The notes: generated by a model from the letters alone, not told the origin. A DNA stretch of 64,000 nucleotides from Planctomycetota bacterium (GCA_003388505.1 QQVO01000015.1:257501-321500); one strand, 5' to 3'; positions 33,817-44,286 are shown, counted from the first letter of the stretch. Program-made: numbers and translations.

Positions 33817-34821
33817 ATGAAAACGCGCTCGATTCGATTCGCGATCACTCTGTTAGCGATCATGACGCCGCCGGCCTTCGCGGCCGATGAAGTGCAGCCG
33901 GTCCGCATGGGGTGCGGCCTGATGACGTTCGACACCGTTCCCGGCTGGGGCCTCGGTCCGAACGGCGAATCACAGATCGGTCCGACTCACGGCGCGGTCG
34001 TGATCGACGAAGCGGGAAACATCTACACGAGCGCACAAATCGGCGTCTTCGTCTTTTCGCCGGAAGGCGAATTGATCCGCCGCTTCTTGGGCGATGAGTA
34101 TGCCCAGATGCACGACATGGAGATCCGTAAGGAGGGCGACGGCGAGTTCATCTACGCGGCTCGGAATCAGCACGCCGAAGGCATCAAGTTCAACGCGCAT
34201 GACGGAGCGATCGTTTTGAAACTGAAATTCCCCGAAGAATCGGGGCTCAAACTCGAAGCGTTCAACCCGACGGCGATCACCGTCGCTCCGAACGGCGACA
34301 TCTTTCTGTCCGACGGCTACGCCAGCAACCACATCTTCAGGTACGACAAGGACGGCAAGTATCTGGCGCACTTCGGCAAGAAGGGGAACGAACTCAAGGA
34401 GTTCAACACGGCCCACGGCATGACGCTCGACACCCGCTATGATCCGCCGCGTCTGTTGATCTGCGATCGCAACCATCAGCCCAAAGGCCGCCTGCTGCAC
34501 TACGACCTCGACGGCAACTTCATCGAAGAAGTCGTCACGGGGCTCGGCATGCCGACCTCCGTCTCGATTCAGGGAGAGTACGTCTCGGTCCCCGACCTGC
34601 ACGGCCGGTTGGTGATCCTCGATGGCAGCAACACGATCATCGCCGTGTTGGGCCACAACTCGAATCCCGAAACCCGCGTCAATTTCAACGTGCCGCAGGA
34701 CCAGTGGATCGAGGGCATCTTCAGCGGCACGCACGGCTCCTACTGGGACGCGGAGGGCAACCTCTACATCCAGGACTGGAACGTCTCCGGCCGGCTGATG
34801 AAACTGGTGCGGGTGCAGTAG
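33817..34821 (+). CDS. Exported NHL-repeat six-bladed beta-propeller protein
   Basis: The 334-residue protein has a signal peptide (FAITLLAIMTPPAFA) cut before ADEVQ. NHL-type blades follow, with units such as HGAVVIDEAGNIYTS, FNPTAITVAPNGDIFLSDGYASNHIFRYDKDGKYLAHFGKKG, FNTAHGMTLDTR and GSYWDAEGNLYIQDWN. The GDIFLSDGY and NHIFRYDKDG units match the peptidylglycine-monooxygenase-like/NHL group common in planctomycete secreted proteins. Ligand or enzyme activity cannot be assigned. The ATG at 33817 follows GGAG; upstream in-frame ATGs lack a signal peptide. Confidence 0.87.
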   Translation: MKTRSIRFAITLLAIMTPPAFAADEVQPVRMGCGLMTFDTVPGWGLGPNGESQIGPTHGAVVIDEAGNIYTSAQIGVFVFSPEGELIRRFLGDEYAQMHDMEIRKEGDGEFIYAARNQHAEGIKFNAHDGAIVLKLKFPEESGLKLEAFNPTAITVAPNGDIFLSDGYASNHIFRYDKDGKYLAHFGKKGNELKEFNTAHGMTLDTRYDPPRLLICDRNHQPKGRLLHYDLDGNFIEEVVTGLGMPTSVSIQGEYVSVPDLHGRLVILDGSNTIIAVLGHNSNPETRVNFNVPQDQWIEGIFSGTHGSYWDAEGNLYIQDWNVSGRLMKLVRVQ

Positions 34822-34905
34822 CTGGAGGCCGTCGTCGTTGATGCCGCCGCGGCAATCGACTCGACCTGATTCAATGATTGGCATTTTCCGAATCGAATCG
34901 GCGCC

Positions 34906-34970
34906 ACGGGCTTTCGGCCCGTCGGATTTGTACTTGATGCAGATGACCCGACGGCTTTAGTAAGCCGTCG
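34906..34970. repeat. Two hairpins in intergenic DNA
   Basis: ACGGGC (34906-34911) pairs with GCCCGT (34917-34922) and CGACGGCTT (34949-34957) pairs with AAGCCGTCG (34962-34970). They lie inside a larger weak inverted repeat whose arms are GACCTGATTC near 34863 and GATTCAGGTC near 34974. They fall between the NHL and BNR genes and look like dispersed palindromic units, or a weak terminator without a T-run. Confidence 0.55.
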
Positions 34971-35004
34971 TACGATTCAGGTCAACTCGTTACGGAGCAG
35001 CAGC

Positions 35005-36180
35005 ATGAGCGGCGTCCGAGTTCTCGTCGGCACGAAAAAGGGAGCTTTCATTCTTACATCGGATGGCAGGCGGCGGGATTGGGAAGTCAGTGGACCGCAC
35101 TTTGCGGGTTGGGAGATCTACCACGTGAAGGGCTCGCCGGTCGATCCCGACCGAATCTATGCATCACAGACCAGCGACTGGTTCGGCCAGATCATTCAGC
35201 GTTCGAGCGACGGCGGAAATACGTGGGAGACGCCCGGCGGGGAGAAGACGCCCGATCCCTACGCGCCGCCCGCCGGGGTGAGCAACAAGTTCGTCTACGA
35301 CACCAGCGACGACACCGGTCGTCCGCTGACCACTCATCAGTGGTACGACGGCACGCAGCATCCGTGGGAGTTCAAACGCGTCTGGCATCTGGAACCCTCG
35401 CTGACCGATCCCGACACTGTCTACGCGGGCGTGGAAGACGCCGCCCTGTTCAAGACGACCGACGGAGCGGCCACTTGGCACGAGTTGGCCGCGCTCCGGG
35501 CTGCTGAGGGAGAAAAGTGGGCCCCCGGCGCCGGGGGACTGGGGTTGCACACGATCCTGCTCGATCCGGGCGACGAAGACCGCATCTATGTCGCGATCTC
35601 CGCCGCCGGCGCGTTCCGCACCGATGACGGCGGCCAAAGCTGGAAGCCGATCAATCGCGGCCTGCGTTCGCAGTACATTCCCGACCCGGAAGCGGAAATC
35701 GGTCACTGCGTGCATCGCATCGCCCTGCACCCGTCAAAGCCCGAAACGCTCTTCATGCAGAAGCATTGGGACATCATGCGGACCGACAACGCCGGAGACG
35801 AATGGCACGAGGTCAGCGGCAACCTGCCGACCGACTTCGGCTTCCCGATTGAAGTGCACGCGCACGAACCGGAGACGATCTACGTGGTCCCGATCAAGAG
35901 CGATTCCGAGCACTATCCGCCGGAGGGCAAACTCCGCGTCTACCGCAGCCGGACCGGTGGCAACGACTGGGAAGCGTTGACCGACGGACTCCCGCAGGAG
36001 AACTGCTACGTCAACGTGCTCCGCGACGCGATGGCCGTCGACTCGCTGGACGAATGCGGCGTCTATTTCGGCACAACCGGCGGCCAGGTCTACGGCTCAG
36101 CCGACGGGGGCGATCATTGGACGCCCATCGTTCGAGATCTGCCGGCCGTGTACTCGGTGGAGGTGCAGACGCTGAAGTGA
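35005..36180 (+). CDS. BNR/VPS10-like beta-propeller protein (sialidase-like repeats)
   Basis: The 391-residue protein opens with [22 protein letters not shown] and has repeated Asp-box-like units: [58 protein letters not shown] and [12 protein letters not shown]. No signal peptide is present, so it appears cytoplasmic, unlike true secreted sialidases. Catalytic residues of sialidase were not recognised, so hydrolase activity is doubtful. The next gene encodes a MoaD/ThiS-like protein on the same strand, a pairing that I recall seeing in other bacteria. Confidence 0.85.
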   Translation: MSGVRVLVGTKKGAFILTSDGRRRDWEVSGPHFAGWEIYHVKGSPVDPDRIYASQTSDWFGQIIQRSSDGGNTWETPGGEKTPDPYAPPAGVSNKFVYDTSDDTGRPLTTHQWYDGTQHPWEFKRVWHLEPSLTDPDTVYAGVEDAALFKTTDGAATWHELAALRAAEGEKWAPGAGGLGLHTILLDPGDEDRIYVAISAAGAFRTDDGGQSWKPINRGLRSQYIPDPEAEIGHCVHRIALHPSKPETLFMQKHWDIMRTDNAGDEWHEVSGNLPTDFGFPIEVHAHEPETIYVVPIKSDSEHYPPEGKLRVYRSRTGGNDWEALTDGLPQENCYVNVLRDAMAVDSLDECGVYFGTTGGQVYGSADGGDHWTPIVRDLPAVYSVEVQTLK

Positions 36181-36287
36181 GCGGGGCGAGTGTCGAGTGA
36201 CGAGGGTCAACCGCAGACGGGATCGGTCCGCCGAGTCCCTCACGCGACGACCGCCATCTTGGGGCACAAGCAGCAGGCGTATTGACT

Positions 36288-36587
36288 ATGGCGGTCCGTG
36301 TCGTACTTCCGTATCACCTCAAAAACCTGGCGGCGACTGGCGCCGAAGTCGCATTGGAGATCGACGGTCCGGTGACGCAGCGGGCTGTGCTTGATGCCCT
36401 CGAAGACGCGTATCCGGTGTTGCGCGGGACGATTCGCGACCATGCGACCGGCGCCCGGCGGCCGCTGTTGCGTTTCTTCGCCTGCTCACAAGACGTGTCG
36501 CACGAGTCGCCCGACGCCGCTTTGCCGGAAGCGATCGCCTCAGGGGACGAGCCGTTTCTGATTATCGGCGCCATCGCCGGCGGGTGA
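36288..36587 (+). CDS. MoaD/ThiS-family ubiquitin-like sulfur-carrier protein
   Basis: The 99-residue protein has the beta-grasp outline [40 protein letters not shown] and, at the end, [10 protein letters not shown] with the terminal Gly-Gly needed for adenylation and thiocarboxylation. A cysteine-containing insertion ([23 protein letters not shown]) lies before the last strand. No MoeB/ThiF activating enzyme or MoaE is nearby, so it is not an obvious molybdopterin or thiamin gene. It follows the BNR-propeller gene by about 107 bases. An in-frame TTG at 36282 is a less likely start. Confidence 0.82.
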   Translation: MAVRVVLPYHLKNLAATGAEVALEIDGPVTQRAVLDALEDAYPVLRGTIRDHATGARRPLLRFFACSQDVSHESPDAALPEAIASGDEPFLIIGAIAGG

Positions 36588-36891
36588 TCCTTCGCGAAAC
36601 GCCGAGCGAGCTTTGGTTCATCAGTCCCGGATTCGACAACCATGCGCTGCACGCCGGTCTGTGCGGCCTTCGTACGGCCGGCGTAGACGGACCAGGGCGT
36701 GCAGGCATGTCGGGAGCTTTTCTTCTTCGATCTCATCTCCACCGGATCGACGCCGCGGACCGGACTCTCCATCTTGTGCGTACCTGCCTCCCGTCACCGG
36801 CGGGCGCGCCGATCGGGCGACACGTGCCGTTCCACTCGCTAATGCGGGCTCTCACCTGTTCACTGCTTCCACGCTCGCCAGGAGACGACCG
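36588..36891. other. Convergent spacer, no gene recognised
   Basis: About 300 bases separate the converging MoaD-like and HHE genes. Short open frames are present but have no family resemblance or ribosome-binding site. No terminator with a T-run was seen. Confidence 0.45.
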
Positions 36892-37335
36892 CTATTCGCC
36901 CTGCCCCACCTCCAGCAGAAACGCTTCCTGCACGAGCGCCCGTTCGCGGTGTTGGTGCTGCCGATACCAGGCGATCCAGTCGCTCAGTTGACGGCGGCAT
37001 TCCGTGTTGACGCCGCCGGAATCGATCTGTCGCTTGATTCGGACGGAAATGTCCTGCAACTGCTCTTCCAACAGGCGATGCTCCTGTTGCAGATGCTCCA
37101 CCTGCGGATGCCACTGCGGATAATTCTCCAGAACGTGCGCCAGGTATTCGCCTTCCTCCTCGATCCGAAACTGCTCTCCGAGGTTGGAGAGAATTCTCTC
37201 GACAATCGCGGCGAGTCGGTGATCCCGGTCGTCGCCGAATTCTTCACTCAGGATGCAGTCCGCGTCATCGAGGAGGCCTCGCAACAGCCTCTGGATCGGC
37301 CAGAGCCGGTCGCGCGTGTTCCGGCACTCGGTCAT
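36892..37335 (-). CDS. Hemerythrin HHE-like domain protein
   Basis: The 147-residue, all-helical protein has a His/Glu pattern of a hemerythrin-like domain: LGEQFRIEEEGEYLAHVLENYPQWHPQVEHLQQEHRLLEEQL and, near the end, WIAWYRQHQHRERALVQEAF. The family binds a di-iron site and can sense or carry oxygen, NO or iron; ligand-by-ligand confirmation was not possible by eye. The ATG at 37335 is chosen because GGAGGGAAGG precedes it. It follows hsp20 on the same strand. Confidence 0.65.
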   Translation of the reverse strand: MTECRNTRDRLWPIQRLLRGLLDDADCILSEEFGDDRDHRLAAIVERILSNLGEQFRIEEEGEYLAHVLENYPQWHPQVEHLQQEHRLLEEQLQDISVRIKRQIDSGGVNTECRRQLSDWIAWYRQHQHRERALVQEAFLLEVGQGE

Positions 37336-37497
37336 CGCCTTCCCTCCGAACGCAAGTTCGAACCGGCGAAAGACCGGTCGACTCCTGCATGATTCAAGGG
37401 CAGCCCGTACGGCCGGCCGCCGTGCTCTACGACGGCGGCCGGCTGAAGGGGAGCGCTCTTCCGCGAGCGTCCCGCGAACCGTCACGACGCAAGCTCA

Positions 37498-37965
37498 TCA
37501 CTCCTCATGAGAAATCCGCTTCGATTCCTCGCGACCGGCCGCCCCTTTCACCTGGATTTTCAGCGGCTGCGCCTCGGGTCTCTTCTGAATCACGACTTGC
37601 AAGACGCCGTTCTGCAGTTCCGCCTCGATCGATGACGGATCGACCATCTCCGGCAGATTTACGGTCCGGCTGAAAGAGCCGAACATGCGTTCATTCAGGT
37701 GGCAGCGCGCGTCGTTCTTCGGCAGGGGGCGCTCGCCGGAGATCGTCAATTGACCATTCTGGAAACGCACGTCGACCGCGTCGTTCGAAAATCCCGGCGC
37801 GTCCAGTTCCAGGTAGATGTGCCGGTCGTCTTCCCAGACCGTCAAGGGGATCTGCGTTGTCGCACGTGTTTTCCCCTGATAGACCTGGTTGAACGCCTCC
37901 TGCAGATCCCGACGGATTCCGTTGCTTGAAGCCGACGACAGGGGAGCCCAGTAAGTCGTAAACAT
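37498..37965 (-). CDS. Small heat shock protein (Hsp20/alpha-crystallin)
   Basis: The 155-residue protein has the alpha-crystallin domain: PLTVWEDDRHIYLELDAPGFSNDAVDVRFQNGQLTISGER, FGSFSRTVNLPEMVDPSSIEAELQNGVLQVVIQKRPEAQP. The GVLQVVIQK segment is the usual GVLxIxxxK motif. It binds unfolding proteins without ATP. The ATG at 37965 is selected by a GGAGG sequence eight bases upstream. No CIRCE or ROSE element was recognised upstream. Confidence 0.94.
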   Translation of the reverse strand: MFTTYWAPLSSASSNGIRRDLQEAFNQVYQGKTRATTQIPLTVWEDDRHIYLELDAPGFSNDAVDVRFQNGQLTISGERPLPKNDARCHLNERMFGSFSRTVNLPEMVDPSSIEAELQNGVLQVVIQKRPEAQPLKIQVKGAAGREESKRISHEE

Positions 37966-38676
<711 letters not shown>

Positions 38677-39305
38677 TTTGCGATTCTCTGCGAGCGGCTG
38701 TGGTGTCGAGAAGACGCTTGAATTCTCGGCTTGTCGGAGGGCTTTCTTCAGCCGCCCATAGTTGCTCGACAGTCGCAATTCGGTGACTCGAAGCGTTCGA
38801 CTGGAACACGGGGAAAGTGGGGTTCGCGTCCCGGCGGCTTTCAGAACCGGGGCAACTGCTGAAGTGCTTCGGGCTTCCCGGCTTGGGAAGCCATTTTGAC
38901 GATCGGTTGCGAAGAATTCTTGCACGACCGGTTGGTCACGCGGTCGCGATTGCCATCGCAGCCTCGCGACGAATCACGATCAGAACTTGATCGTCGCGGT
39001 CAGAGTCTGGACTCGCTTGAGACGATCACCCCTGCCGGCCGCTGCGCCAATGCGCCTGCAAGTCTTTTCCGCCGAACGACTTGCGAACCGGACTCATTCT
39101 CGGGTGCAGAACCGGCACGCGGTGTGCCTTCTGAAATTCCGTCCGAGGCTAGTTGACCGAAGACTTCACTGAGTCGTTTGTCCATTCAAACTCTTCGGGT
39201 TGGACGGTTCTCACGGAAGCACGAATCCCGCAGTGCATCGTGCGGACGTGCAGTCCAGCCGACCTGAAAACAAAGCCCTGACAGAGCACTGAGGAGGTTA
39301 TCACG
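38677..39305. other. Spacer between tRNA-Arg and htrA, no gene recognised
   Basis: About 630 bases without a supported gene. Open frames that run back over the tRNA are artefacts. Close to htrA a strong GAGGAGG ribosome-binding site is present (about 39290-39296). Confidence 0.5.
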
Positions 39306-40835
39306 ATGAACACAAGTCGCAGACCTTTCGGCCGGTTAAGTGCAGCGTTCGCCGTTACGGCGCTGACTGCCGGTCTGGTGATTGGAAATCAGTCCAAGGG
39401 AATCTCTTGGGTGGAGGCATCGCAGGGTCAGGAGACCCCGGCCCCGGTTGCGTCGGCTCAGGAGTTGTCATCCGCTTTCCGGCATGCTTCAAGCGCCGTG
39501 CTGCCCGCAGTTGTGACGATCAGTTCGAAGGCCGGCCCGGCGACTGAACTTGCCGACGGCAACCAGCCGCGGATTCCGGATGGCTTCAAAGGGCTGCCCG
39601 AAGAGTTTCGGCCGTTCTTCAAACGGTACTTCGATGGCCAGGAGTTTCCGCAGCCTCAACCTTATTCTCCCCGATCGGAACGCATGGGGTCTGGCGTGAT
39701 CATTGATTCCTCGGGAGTGATCCTGACCAATAACCACGTCGTCAGTGGAAACGGCCAGGTGGTTGTTCATCTGCAGGACGGCCGGGAGTTCGAGGCGGTC
39801 GAAGTGCACACCGATCCGAAGACCGATATCGCAGTCGTACGAATCGAAGGCGCGAAGGATCTGCCCGCCGCCGTGGTTGGCAACAGCGACGGGATGGAGA
39901 TCGGCGACTGGGTGCTGGCCGTTGGTGCGCCGTTCGGCCTCGACGCGACGGTGACTGCGGGGATCATTTCGGCAAAAGCCCGCGGCATCGGAATCACCGA
40001 ACGTGAGGAGTTTCTGCAGACTGACGCCGCCATCAATCCGGGCAACAGCGGCGGTCCGCTCGTGAACCTGAGGGGTGAAGTGATTGGCATCAACACGGCG
40101 ATTTCGACGCGCGGGGGAGGCAACGACGGCGTCGGTTTTGCCGTGCCGATCAACCTCGCACGCTGGGTCGCGGACCAGCTCATCACCGACGGAAAGGTGC
40201 ATCGCGCCTTCCTGGGCGTCGGCATCCAGCAAGTCACGAGTGATCTGTCCGAGCAGCTTGGTCTGGACGAAGTGTCGGGAGCGCTGGTGACGGATGTGCG
40301 TCCGGGAACGCCCGCCGAAACGGCAGGGCTCCAGGCCGGCGACGTCATCGTCGAATTCGACGACGTCAAGATCGACAGCCCCCGCAAGTTGCAGAGCGTT
40401 GTCGAGCAGGCCGAGATTGAAAAGCAGCATCACCTGGTTGCGATCCGCGATGGGGAGCGGATGGAATTCAACCTGTCCCTGCAACCGATGCCGGAGACCC
40501 TCGCGGCCGCGGAGCCGGCTGAAGCCGTCAAGGAAAGCGACCGGAAGGAGTTTGAATCGCTGGGGCTGGAACTGTCCACGCTGACCGCCGACATGGCGGA
40601 TCAGTTGGGGATGGATCTCGGCCAGGGGGGCGTCGTCATCACCGGAGTCGATCCGGGCAGTCTCGCCGCCCGCGGCGGTCTGCAGACGGGCATGGTGATC
40701 CGCCGCGTCGGACAGATGGTCGTCACGGACCTTGACGCGTTCCGCACTGCGGTGCAGGAAGCGGGTGAGAACGACCTGTTGCTGCTTGTCAGTACGGCCT
40801 CCGGGTCTCGTTTCATCGTCCTGGAGCGGTCATAA
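39306..40835 (+). CDS. HtrA/DegP-type periplasmic serine protease with two PDZ domains
   Basis: The 509-residue protein has an N-terminal signal segment (FAVTALTAGLVIGNQS). The trypsin-like domain shows the complete triad: His144 in LTNNHVV, Asp174 in KTDIAVV and Ser248 in NPGNSGGPL. Two PDZ domains follow (FLGVGIQQVTSDLSEQLGL and a second with LGQGGVVITGVDPGSLAARGGLQTG). It degrades or chaperones misfolded exported proteins. It stands alone between a tRNA and an intrinsic terminator, with a strong GAGGAGG ribosome-binding site. Confidence 0.96.
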   Translation: MNTSRRPFGRLSAAFAVTALTAGLVIGNQSKGISWVEASQGQETPAPVASAQELSSAFRHASSAVLPAVVTISSKAGPATELADGNQPRIPDGFKGLPEEFRPFFKRYFDGQEFPQPQPYSPRSERMGSGVIIDSSGVILTNNHVVSGNGQVVVHLQDGREFEAVEVHTDPKTDIAVVRIEGAKDLPAAVVGNSDGMEIGDWVLAVGAPFGLDATVTAGIISAKARGIGITEREEFLQTDAAINPGNSGGPLVNLRGEVIGINTAISTRGGGNDGVGFAVPINLARWVADQLITDGKVHRAFLGVGIQQVTSDLSEQLGLDEVSGALVTDVRPGTPAETAGLQAGDVIVEFDDVKIDSPRKLQSVVEQAEIEKQHHLVAIRDGERMEFNLSLQPMPETLAAAEPAEAVKESDRKEFESLGLELSTLTADMADQLGMDLGQGGVVITGVDPGSLAARGGLQTGMVIRRVGQMVVTDLDAFRTAVQEAGENDLLLLVSTASGSRFIVLERS

Positions 40836-40898
40836 AGCTCCGTAACCAGCATCCTCCTCGGTGGCGCGGCAGAGCGTTTCTTTCTGCCGCGTCGCAGT

Positions 40899-40935
40899 GC
40901 GCCCTCGGATCACGGATTCGAGGGCGCAATTTTTT
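40899..40935 (+). terminator. Intrinsic terminator of the htrA-type gene
   Basis: GCGCCCTCG (40899-40907) pairs perfectly with CGAGGGCGC (40919-40927) around an 11-base loop and is followed by AATTTTTT. A second hairpin (CGCGGCAG/CTGCCGCG, about 40865-40891) lies just upstream. It is 64 bases after the stop codon. Confidence 0.92.
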
Positions 40936-40991
40936 GGCCGCGTGAAAAGCAGCTCTTCAATCACTCCCTCATGGCGCAGGAGGCGTTCTCA

Positions 40992-41258
40992 ATGTTGATA
41001 CTTCGTAGTTATTCGATCGAGTGTCCGTGTTGTCGGAATCTGATTGACATTCATCCGCCCGATTCGCTGGCGGCCGAACAGGTCGGTCTGACGCATCGCT
41101 GTCCGCGGTGCCGTCGATTGCTGGCAACGAGCGTTGTGAAGTGGGGCCCACTGAGAATCCCCGAAGTGATGATAATCGGTCCCAGCGACCGGTCGTTCGA
41201 GCCGGCGCAGCTTCCCCGCGACTCTGATCTCCGGCGAAACCTGTCCAGTCAGTCCTGA
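40992..41258 (+). CDS. Small zinc-ribbon-like protein, unknown function
   Basis: The 88-residue product has two CxxC knuckles, IECPCCRNLIDI and HRCPRCRRLLAT, about 33 residues apart, a typical zinc-ribbon layout. The rest has no recognised domain. The ATG at 40992 is chosen because AGGAGG lies eight bases upstream; an ATG at 40971 would add seven residues. Its end overlaps the end of the converging response regulator gene by ten bases. Confidence 0.65.
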   Translation: MLILRSYSIECPCCRNLIDIHPPDSLAAEQVGLTHRCPRCRRLLATSVVKWGPLRIPEVMIIGPSDRSFEPAQLPRDSDLRRNLSSQS

Positions 41259-42697
41259 TTCGCTCGCACGCTCTTTTCGATCGTCAGGCCGAGTTGCTGG
41301 ATGCGAGCCCGCAGGGTTGTTCGTGAGATTCCCAGCATCTCGGCCGCCCGGGCCTGGTGTCCGTCGACGTGACTGAGGACTTCATCGAGCAAAACGCGGT
41401 CCACGTCCGCATGTACGATGTCGTTCAGATTCTGCTCGCCTGCGGCAATCAGCCGTTTGACGCGGCGGCGAACATCGGACAGGTCGTCATCCGCCTGGGC
41501 TGCTCCAGCGCCTGCCGGCTGCGAATCCCCGGTGACGTTGGCCGGCAGCGATTCCGCCGTCATCACATCGCCGGTGGTATGGACGAGTCCGTAACGGATC
41601 GCACTTTCCAGTTCCCGCACGTTGCCGGGCCAACTGTGGTTTTCCAGCACCGTCATCGCGTCCGGGTCGATGCCGCGCACGTCGATTCCCAGTCGATGAC
41701 GGTCGCGCTGCAGGAAGTGCTGCGTCAGCGCCGGAATGTCGTCGCGGCGCTCCCTGAGCGGAGGCAGCCGGATCGTAAATGTGTTCAGCCGGTAATAGAG
41801 GTCGCGCCGGAATTCCTGCTCGCGGACGGCCTCGTCGATATCCTTGTTCGTCGCCGCAATGATCCGGACGTCGGTCTCGATGGTCTGATTGCCGCCGACC
41901 CGCTCAAAACGGCCGTCCTGGAGAATCCTGAGCAGCTTCGCCTGCGTCGCGGCCGCCATTTCTCCGATCTCGTCCAGAAACAACGTTCCCCGGTGCGCCT
42001 GCTCGAACTTCCCGATGCGTTGGCGGTCGGCGCCCGTGAACGCGCCCCGCTCGTGTCCGAGAAGTTCCGACTCGAGCAGCGACTCCGGAATCGCCGCGCA
42101 GTTGATGGCCAGGAACGGTTGATCGGCGCGGCGACTGTGGTGGTAAATGGCGCGGGCCACCAGTTCCTTGCCAGTGCCGCTCTCGCCCAGGATCAGCACG
42201 CTGACGTCCTGCGGCGCCACACGACCGATCTCTTTGAACACATCCTGCATCTGAGGCGAACGTCCGACGATGCGATCGCAATCCCCCAGGTCCGGTTGCG
42301 GCGCGTCTTCGAAGATCGCCGGCACGCGGCTGAGACGACCGGCGTGCAACGCGCCGGCGACGATCTGCTTCAGCTCGGCGAGCTTCCAGGGCTTCAGCAC
42401 GTAGTCGAACGCGCCGCGCTTCATGGCCTCAATGGCGGTGTCGGCCGTGCCGTGGGCCGTCATGATGACGACCGGCAGTTTCGGCGCCAGCGAACGCATC
42501 TGCTCCAGCGCGTCGATGCCGGAGAGGTCGGGTAACTGCACGTCAAGCAGCACGGCATCCGGCTGATGTTCGCGGACCGAGTCGATGCCGGCTTGCGCTG
42601 TGGACGCCGTCCGGACCGTGAGCCCCTCTTGCCGCAATCCCTTTTCCAGGGAGTACAACATGTTCGGCTCATCGTCGACGATCAGCAGCGTTGCCAT
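41249..42697 (-). CDS. NtrC-family sigma-54-dependent response regulator
   Basis: The 482-residue protein has three domains. The receiver (LLIVDDEPNMLYSLEKG) has phosphorylatable Asp52 in VLLDVQLPD and the KPW lysine. The AAA+ domain has Walker A GESGTGKE, the sigma-54 contact motif GAFTGA, Walker B GTLFLDEIGEM and LYYRLNTFTIRLPPLRERRDDI. The Fis-type HTH at the C-terminus reads GHQARAAEMLGISRTTLRARIQQLGL. It activates sigma-54 promoters. The cognate histidine kinase gene lies directly upstream with a 14-base gap, so the two form an operon. Target genes are not evident here. Confidence 0.95.
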   Translation of the reverse strand: MATLLIVDDEPNMLYSLEKGLRQEGLTVRTASTAQAGIDSVREHQPDAVLLDVQLPDLSGIDALEQMRSLAPKLPVVIMTAHGTADTAIEAMKRGAFDYVLKPWKLAELKQIVAGALHAGRLSRVPAIFEDAPQPDLGDCDRIVGRSPQMQDVFKEIGRVAPQDVSVLILGESGTGKELVARAIYHHSRRADQPFLAINCAAIPESLLESELLGHERGAFTGADRQRIGKFEQAHRGTLFLDEIGEMAAATQAKLLRILQDGRFERVGGNQTIETDVRIIAATNKDIDEAVREQEFRRDLYYRLNTFTIRLPPLRERRDDIPALTQHFLQRDRHRLGIDVRGIDPDAMTVLENHSWPGNVRELESAIRYGLVHTTGDVMTAESLPANVTGDSQPAGAGAAQADDDLSDVRRRVKRLIAAGEQNLNDIVHADVDRVLLDEVLSHVDGHQARAAEMLGISRTTLRARIQQLGLTIEKSVRANQD

Positions 42698-42711
42698 CGA
42701 TGCCCTTTGCT

Positions 42712-44286
42712 TCAATCGATGTCACGTTCCGACGTCCCATCGCCCGCCCTTGACAGCGCGGGCCGGCGGTCTTCTCGCGGTTTTTCGGCGGGGAGCCTGA
42801 TGGTGAACTCCGCCCCACCGTCCGGACGGTTTTCCGCGACGATCCGGCCGCCGTGGTTCTCCACGATCCGGCGGCAGATCGTGAGCCCGAGGCCGGTTCC
42901 GGACGACTTGGAACTCACGAACGGATCAAACAAGCGATCCCGCACGGAATCAGGAATCCCCGGGCCGTTGTCCCGCACTCGAATCAGTAGCTCCCGGTCC
43001 CCATCGCCGGCTGGTTCCACCTCAAGGACAACCCTTCCTCCCGGTCCGACCGAATCGAACGCATTCAGCAACAGGTTCAACAGCACCTGGCGGAGTTGTC
43101 CGGAATCCGCGACGAGCGTGAGGGGATGTGCCGGCAGTTCCGTCTCAATATCGATCGACTGCTGATCGGCGCGGGCCTTCACCAGTTGCACGGTTTTTCC
43201 GATAACGTCTCGCAGGTCAACACTGGTTGTATTGAGTTGCGGCGGCCTGGCGTAGTCGAGGAATGATTGCAGCGTTCTATCCAAGCGACGGATTTCCTCG
43301 TCCATGACCTCCAGGTCGCGCTCATCGAGTGTGCCGGCAGCGCCGTTGCTCCGGGCCGATTCGACCAGCGTCTTCATCGACGTCAGTGGATTTCGGAGTT
43401 CGTGCGCGAGACCGGCCGCCAACTGGCCGAGAGCAGCCATCTGGTCTTTCCTCAGCGACTGGCGTTCGGCCGCCTGCAGCCGGTCAACGACCGACGCCAC
43501 GTGGCCGGCCAGATCGTGCAGAGAATCCTCCAATTGGTCGATGTTGCCGCTCGTCGAGACCTGCAACGGCCCCACGACGCCGTGCAGCGACCCGGCGGCC
43601 GTCTGGATCGGTACGCTCAATTGCACCAGTTGGCGTTGCATGCCGCGCGCCAGTCCGAATCCTGCGAGCGTTCCCGCGCCCGCTCCCACGACGCCCAATA
43701 ACAGCAGTGTCCAGCCTGTCCAGCGGGTCAGTGCGCGGTTTCGCTCCTGGGCCTGCTGGAGCGCCTGTTGGGTCAACTCCCGCTGTTGCTGCGTGGCGTC
43801 CAGGAACCGCGGCAGGATAAAGCCGTTGATCAGGCGGTCCGCCGTGGCCTGCCGCTCTTCCGTGGAGCTGTTGGATAGAATCGGCTGCAGTTCTTCGAGA
43901 ACGACAATATACTCCTGTCGGAACCGGGCGATGGTCTGTTTGCCTTCGCGCCCCAGTTCGAGCTTCTCGATGTGCAGCAGATAGCGGTCGGTCGGCTGTT
44001 GCAGACCAGGCAGGTCTCGAACGAGCGCTTCGTCTCCAGTGTCGACGTACTCATCCAGGCCCTTCCACCACTGGACGACGGACTGCTCCAATTCGGCCGA
44101 CGCTTCGACCGCTTCCGCGATTTCCTGGAGAGACCTGTCCGCCTCACGCCGCATCTGAACCAGCACCACAGCCGCCAGCACCGCGACCGCCAGCAGGGTC
44201 AGGCTCACGGCCAGGCTCGGCAGGGCCATCCGCCAGACAGACTGCGACGGTGCTTCCGAAACGGGTTGATGCTCTTCGCGCGTCAT
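42712..44286 (-). CDS. Membrane sensor histidine kinase, partner of the NtrC-type regulator
   Basis: The 524-residue protein has an N-terminal transmembrane helix (LAVSLTLLAVAVLAAVVLV), a periplasmic helical domain of about 140 residues, a second helix (WTLLLLGVVGAGAGTLAGFGLA), and a linker. The HisKA domain has phospho-acceptor His295 in AGLAHELRNP. The HATPase domain shows the N box NLLLNAFDS, DNGPGIPDS, FDPFVSSKSSGTGLGL and HGG. The helical sensor domain gives no clue to the signal. It is co-transcribed with the response regulator gene downstream. Confidence 0.94.
   Translation of the reverse strand: MTREEHQPVSEAPSQSVWRMALPSLAVSLTLLAVAVLAAVVLVQMRREADRSLQEIAEAVEASAELEQSVVQWWKGLDEYVDTGDEALVRDLPGLQQPTDRYLLHIEKLELGREGKQTIARFRQEYIVVLEELQPILSNSSTEERQATADRLINGFILPRFLDATQQQRELTQQALQQAQERNRALTRWTGWTLLLLGVVGAGAGTLAGFGLARGMQRQLVQLSVPIQTAAGSLHGVVGPLQVSTSGNIDQLEDSLHDLAGHVASVVDRLQAAERQSLRKDQMAALGQLAAGLAHELRNPLTSMKTLVESARSNGAAGTLDERDLEVMDEEIRRLDRTLQSFLDYARPPQLNTTSVDLRDVIGKTVQLVKARADQQSIDIETELPAHPLTLVADSGQLRQVLLNLLLNAFDSVGPGGRVVLEVEPAGDGDRELLIRVRDNGPGIPDSVRDRLFDPFVSSKSSGTGLGLTICRRIVENHGGRIVAENRPDGGAEFTIRLPAEKPREDRRPALSRAGDGTSERDID

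Noticed and set aside
35005-36180. A secreted sialidase
   Set aside because: Only the Asp-box propeller repeats are present; there is no signal peptide and the catalytic Arg triad and Tyr were not recognised.
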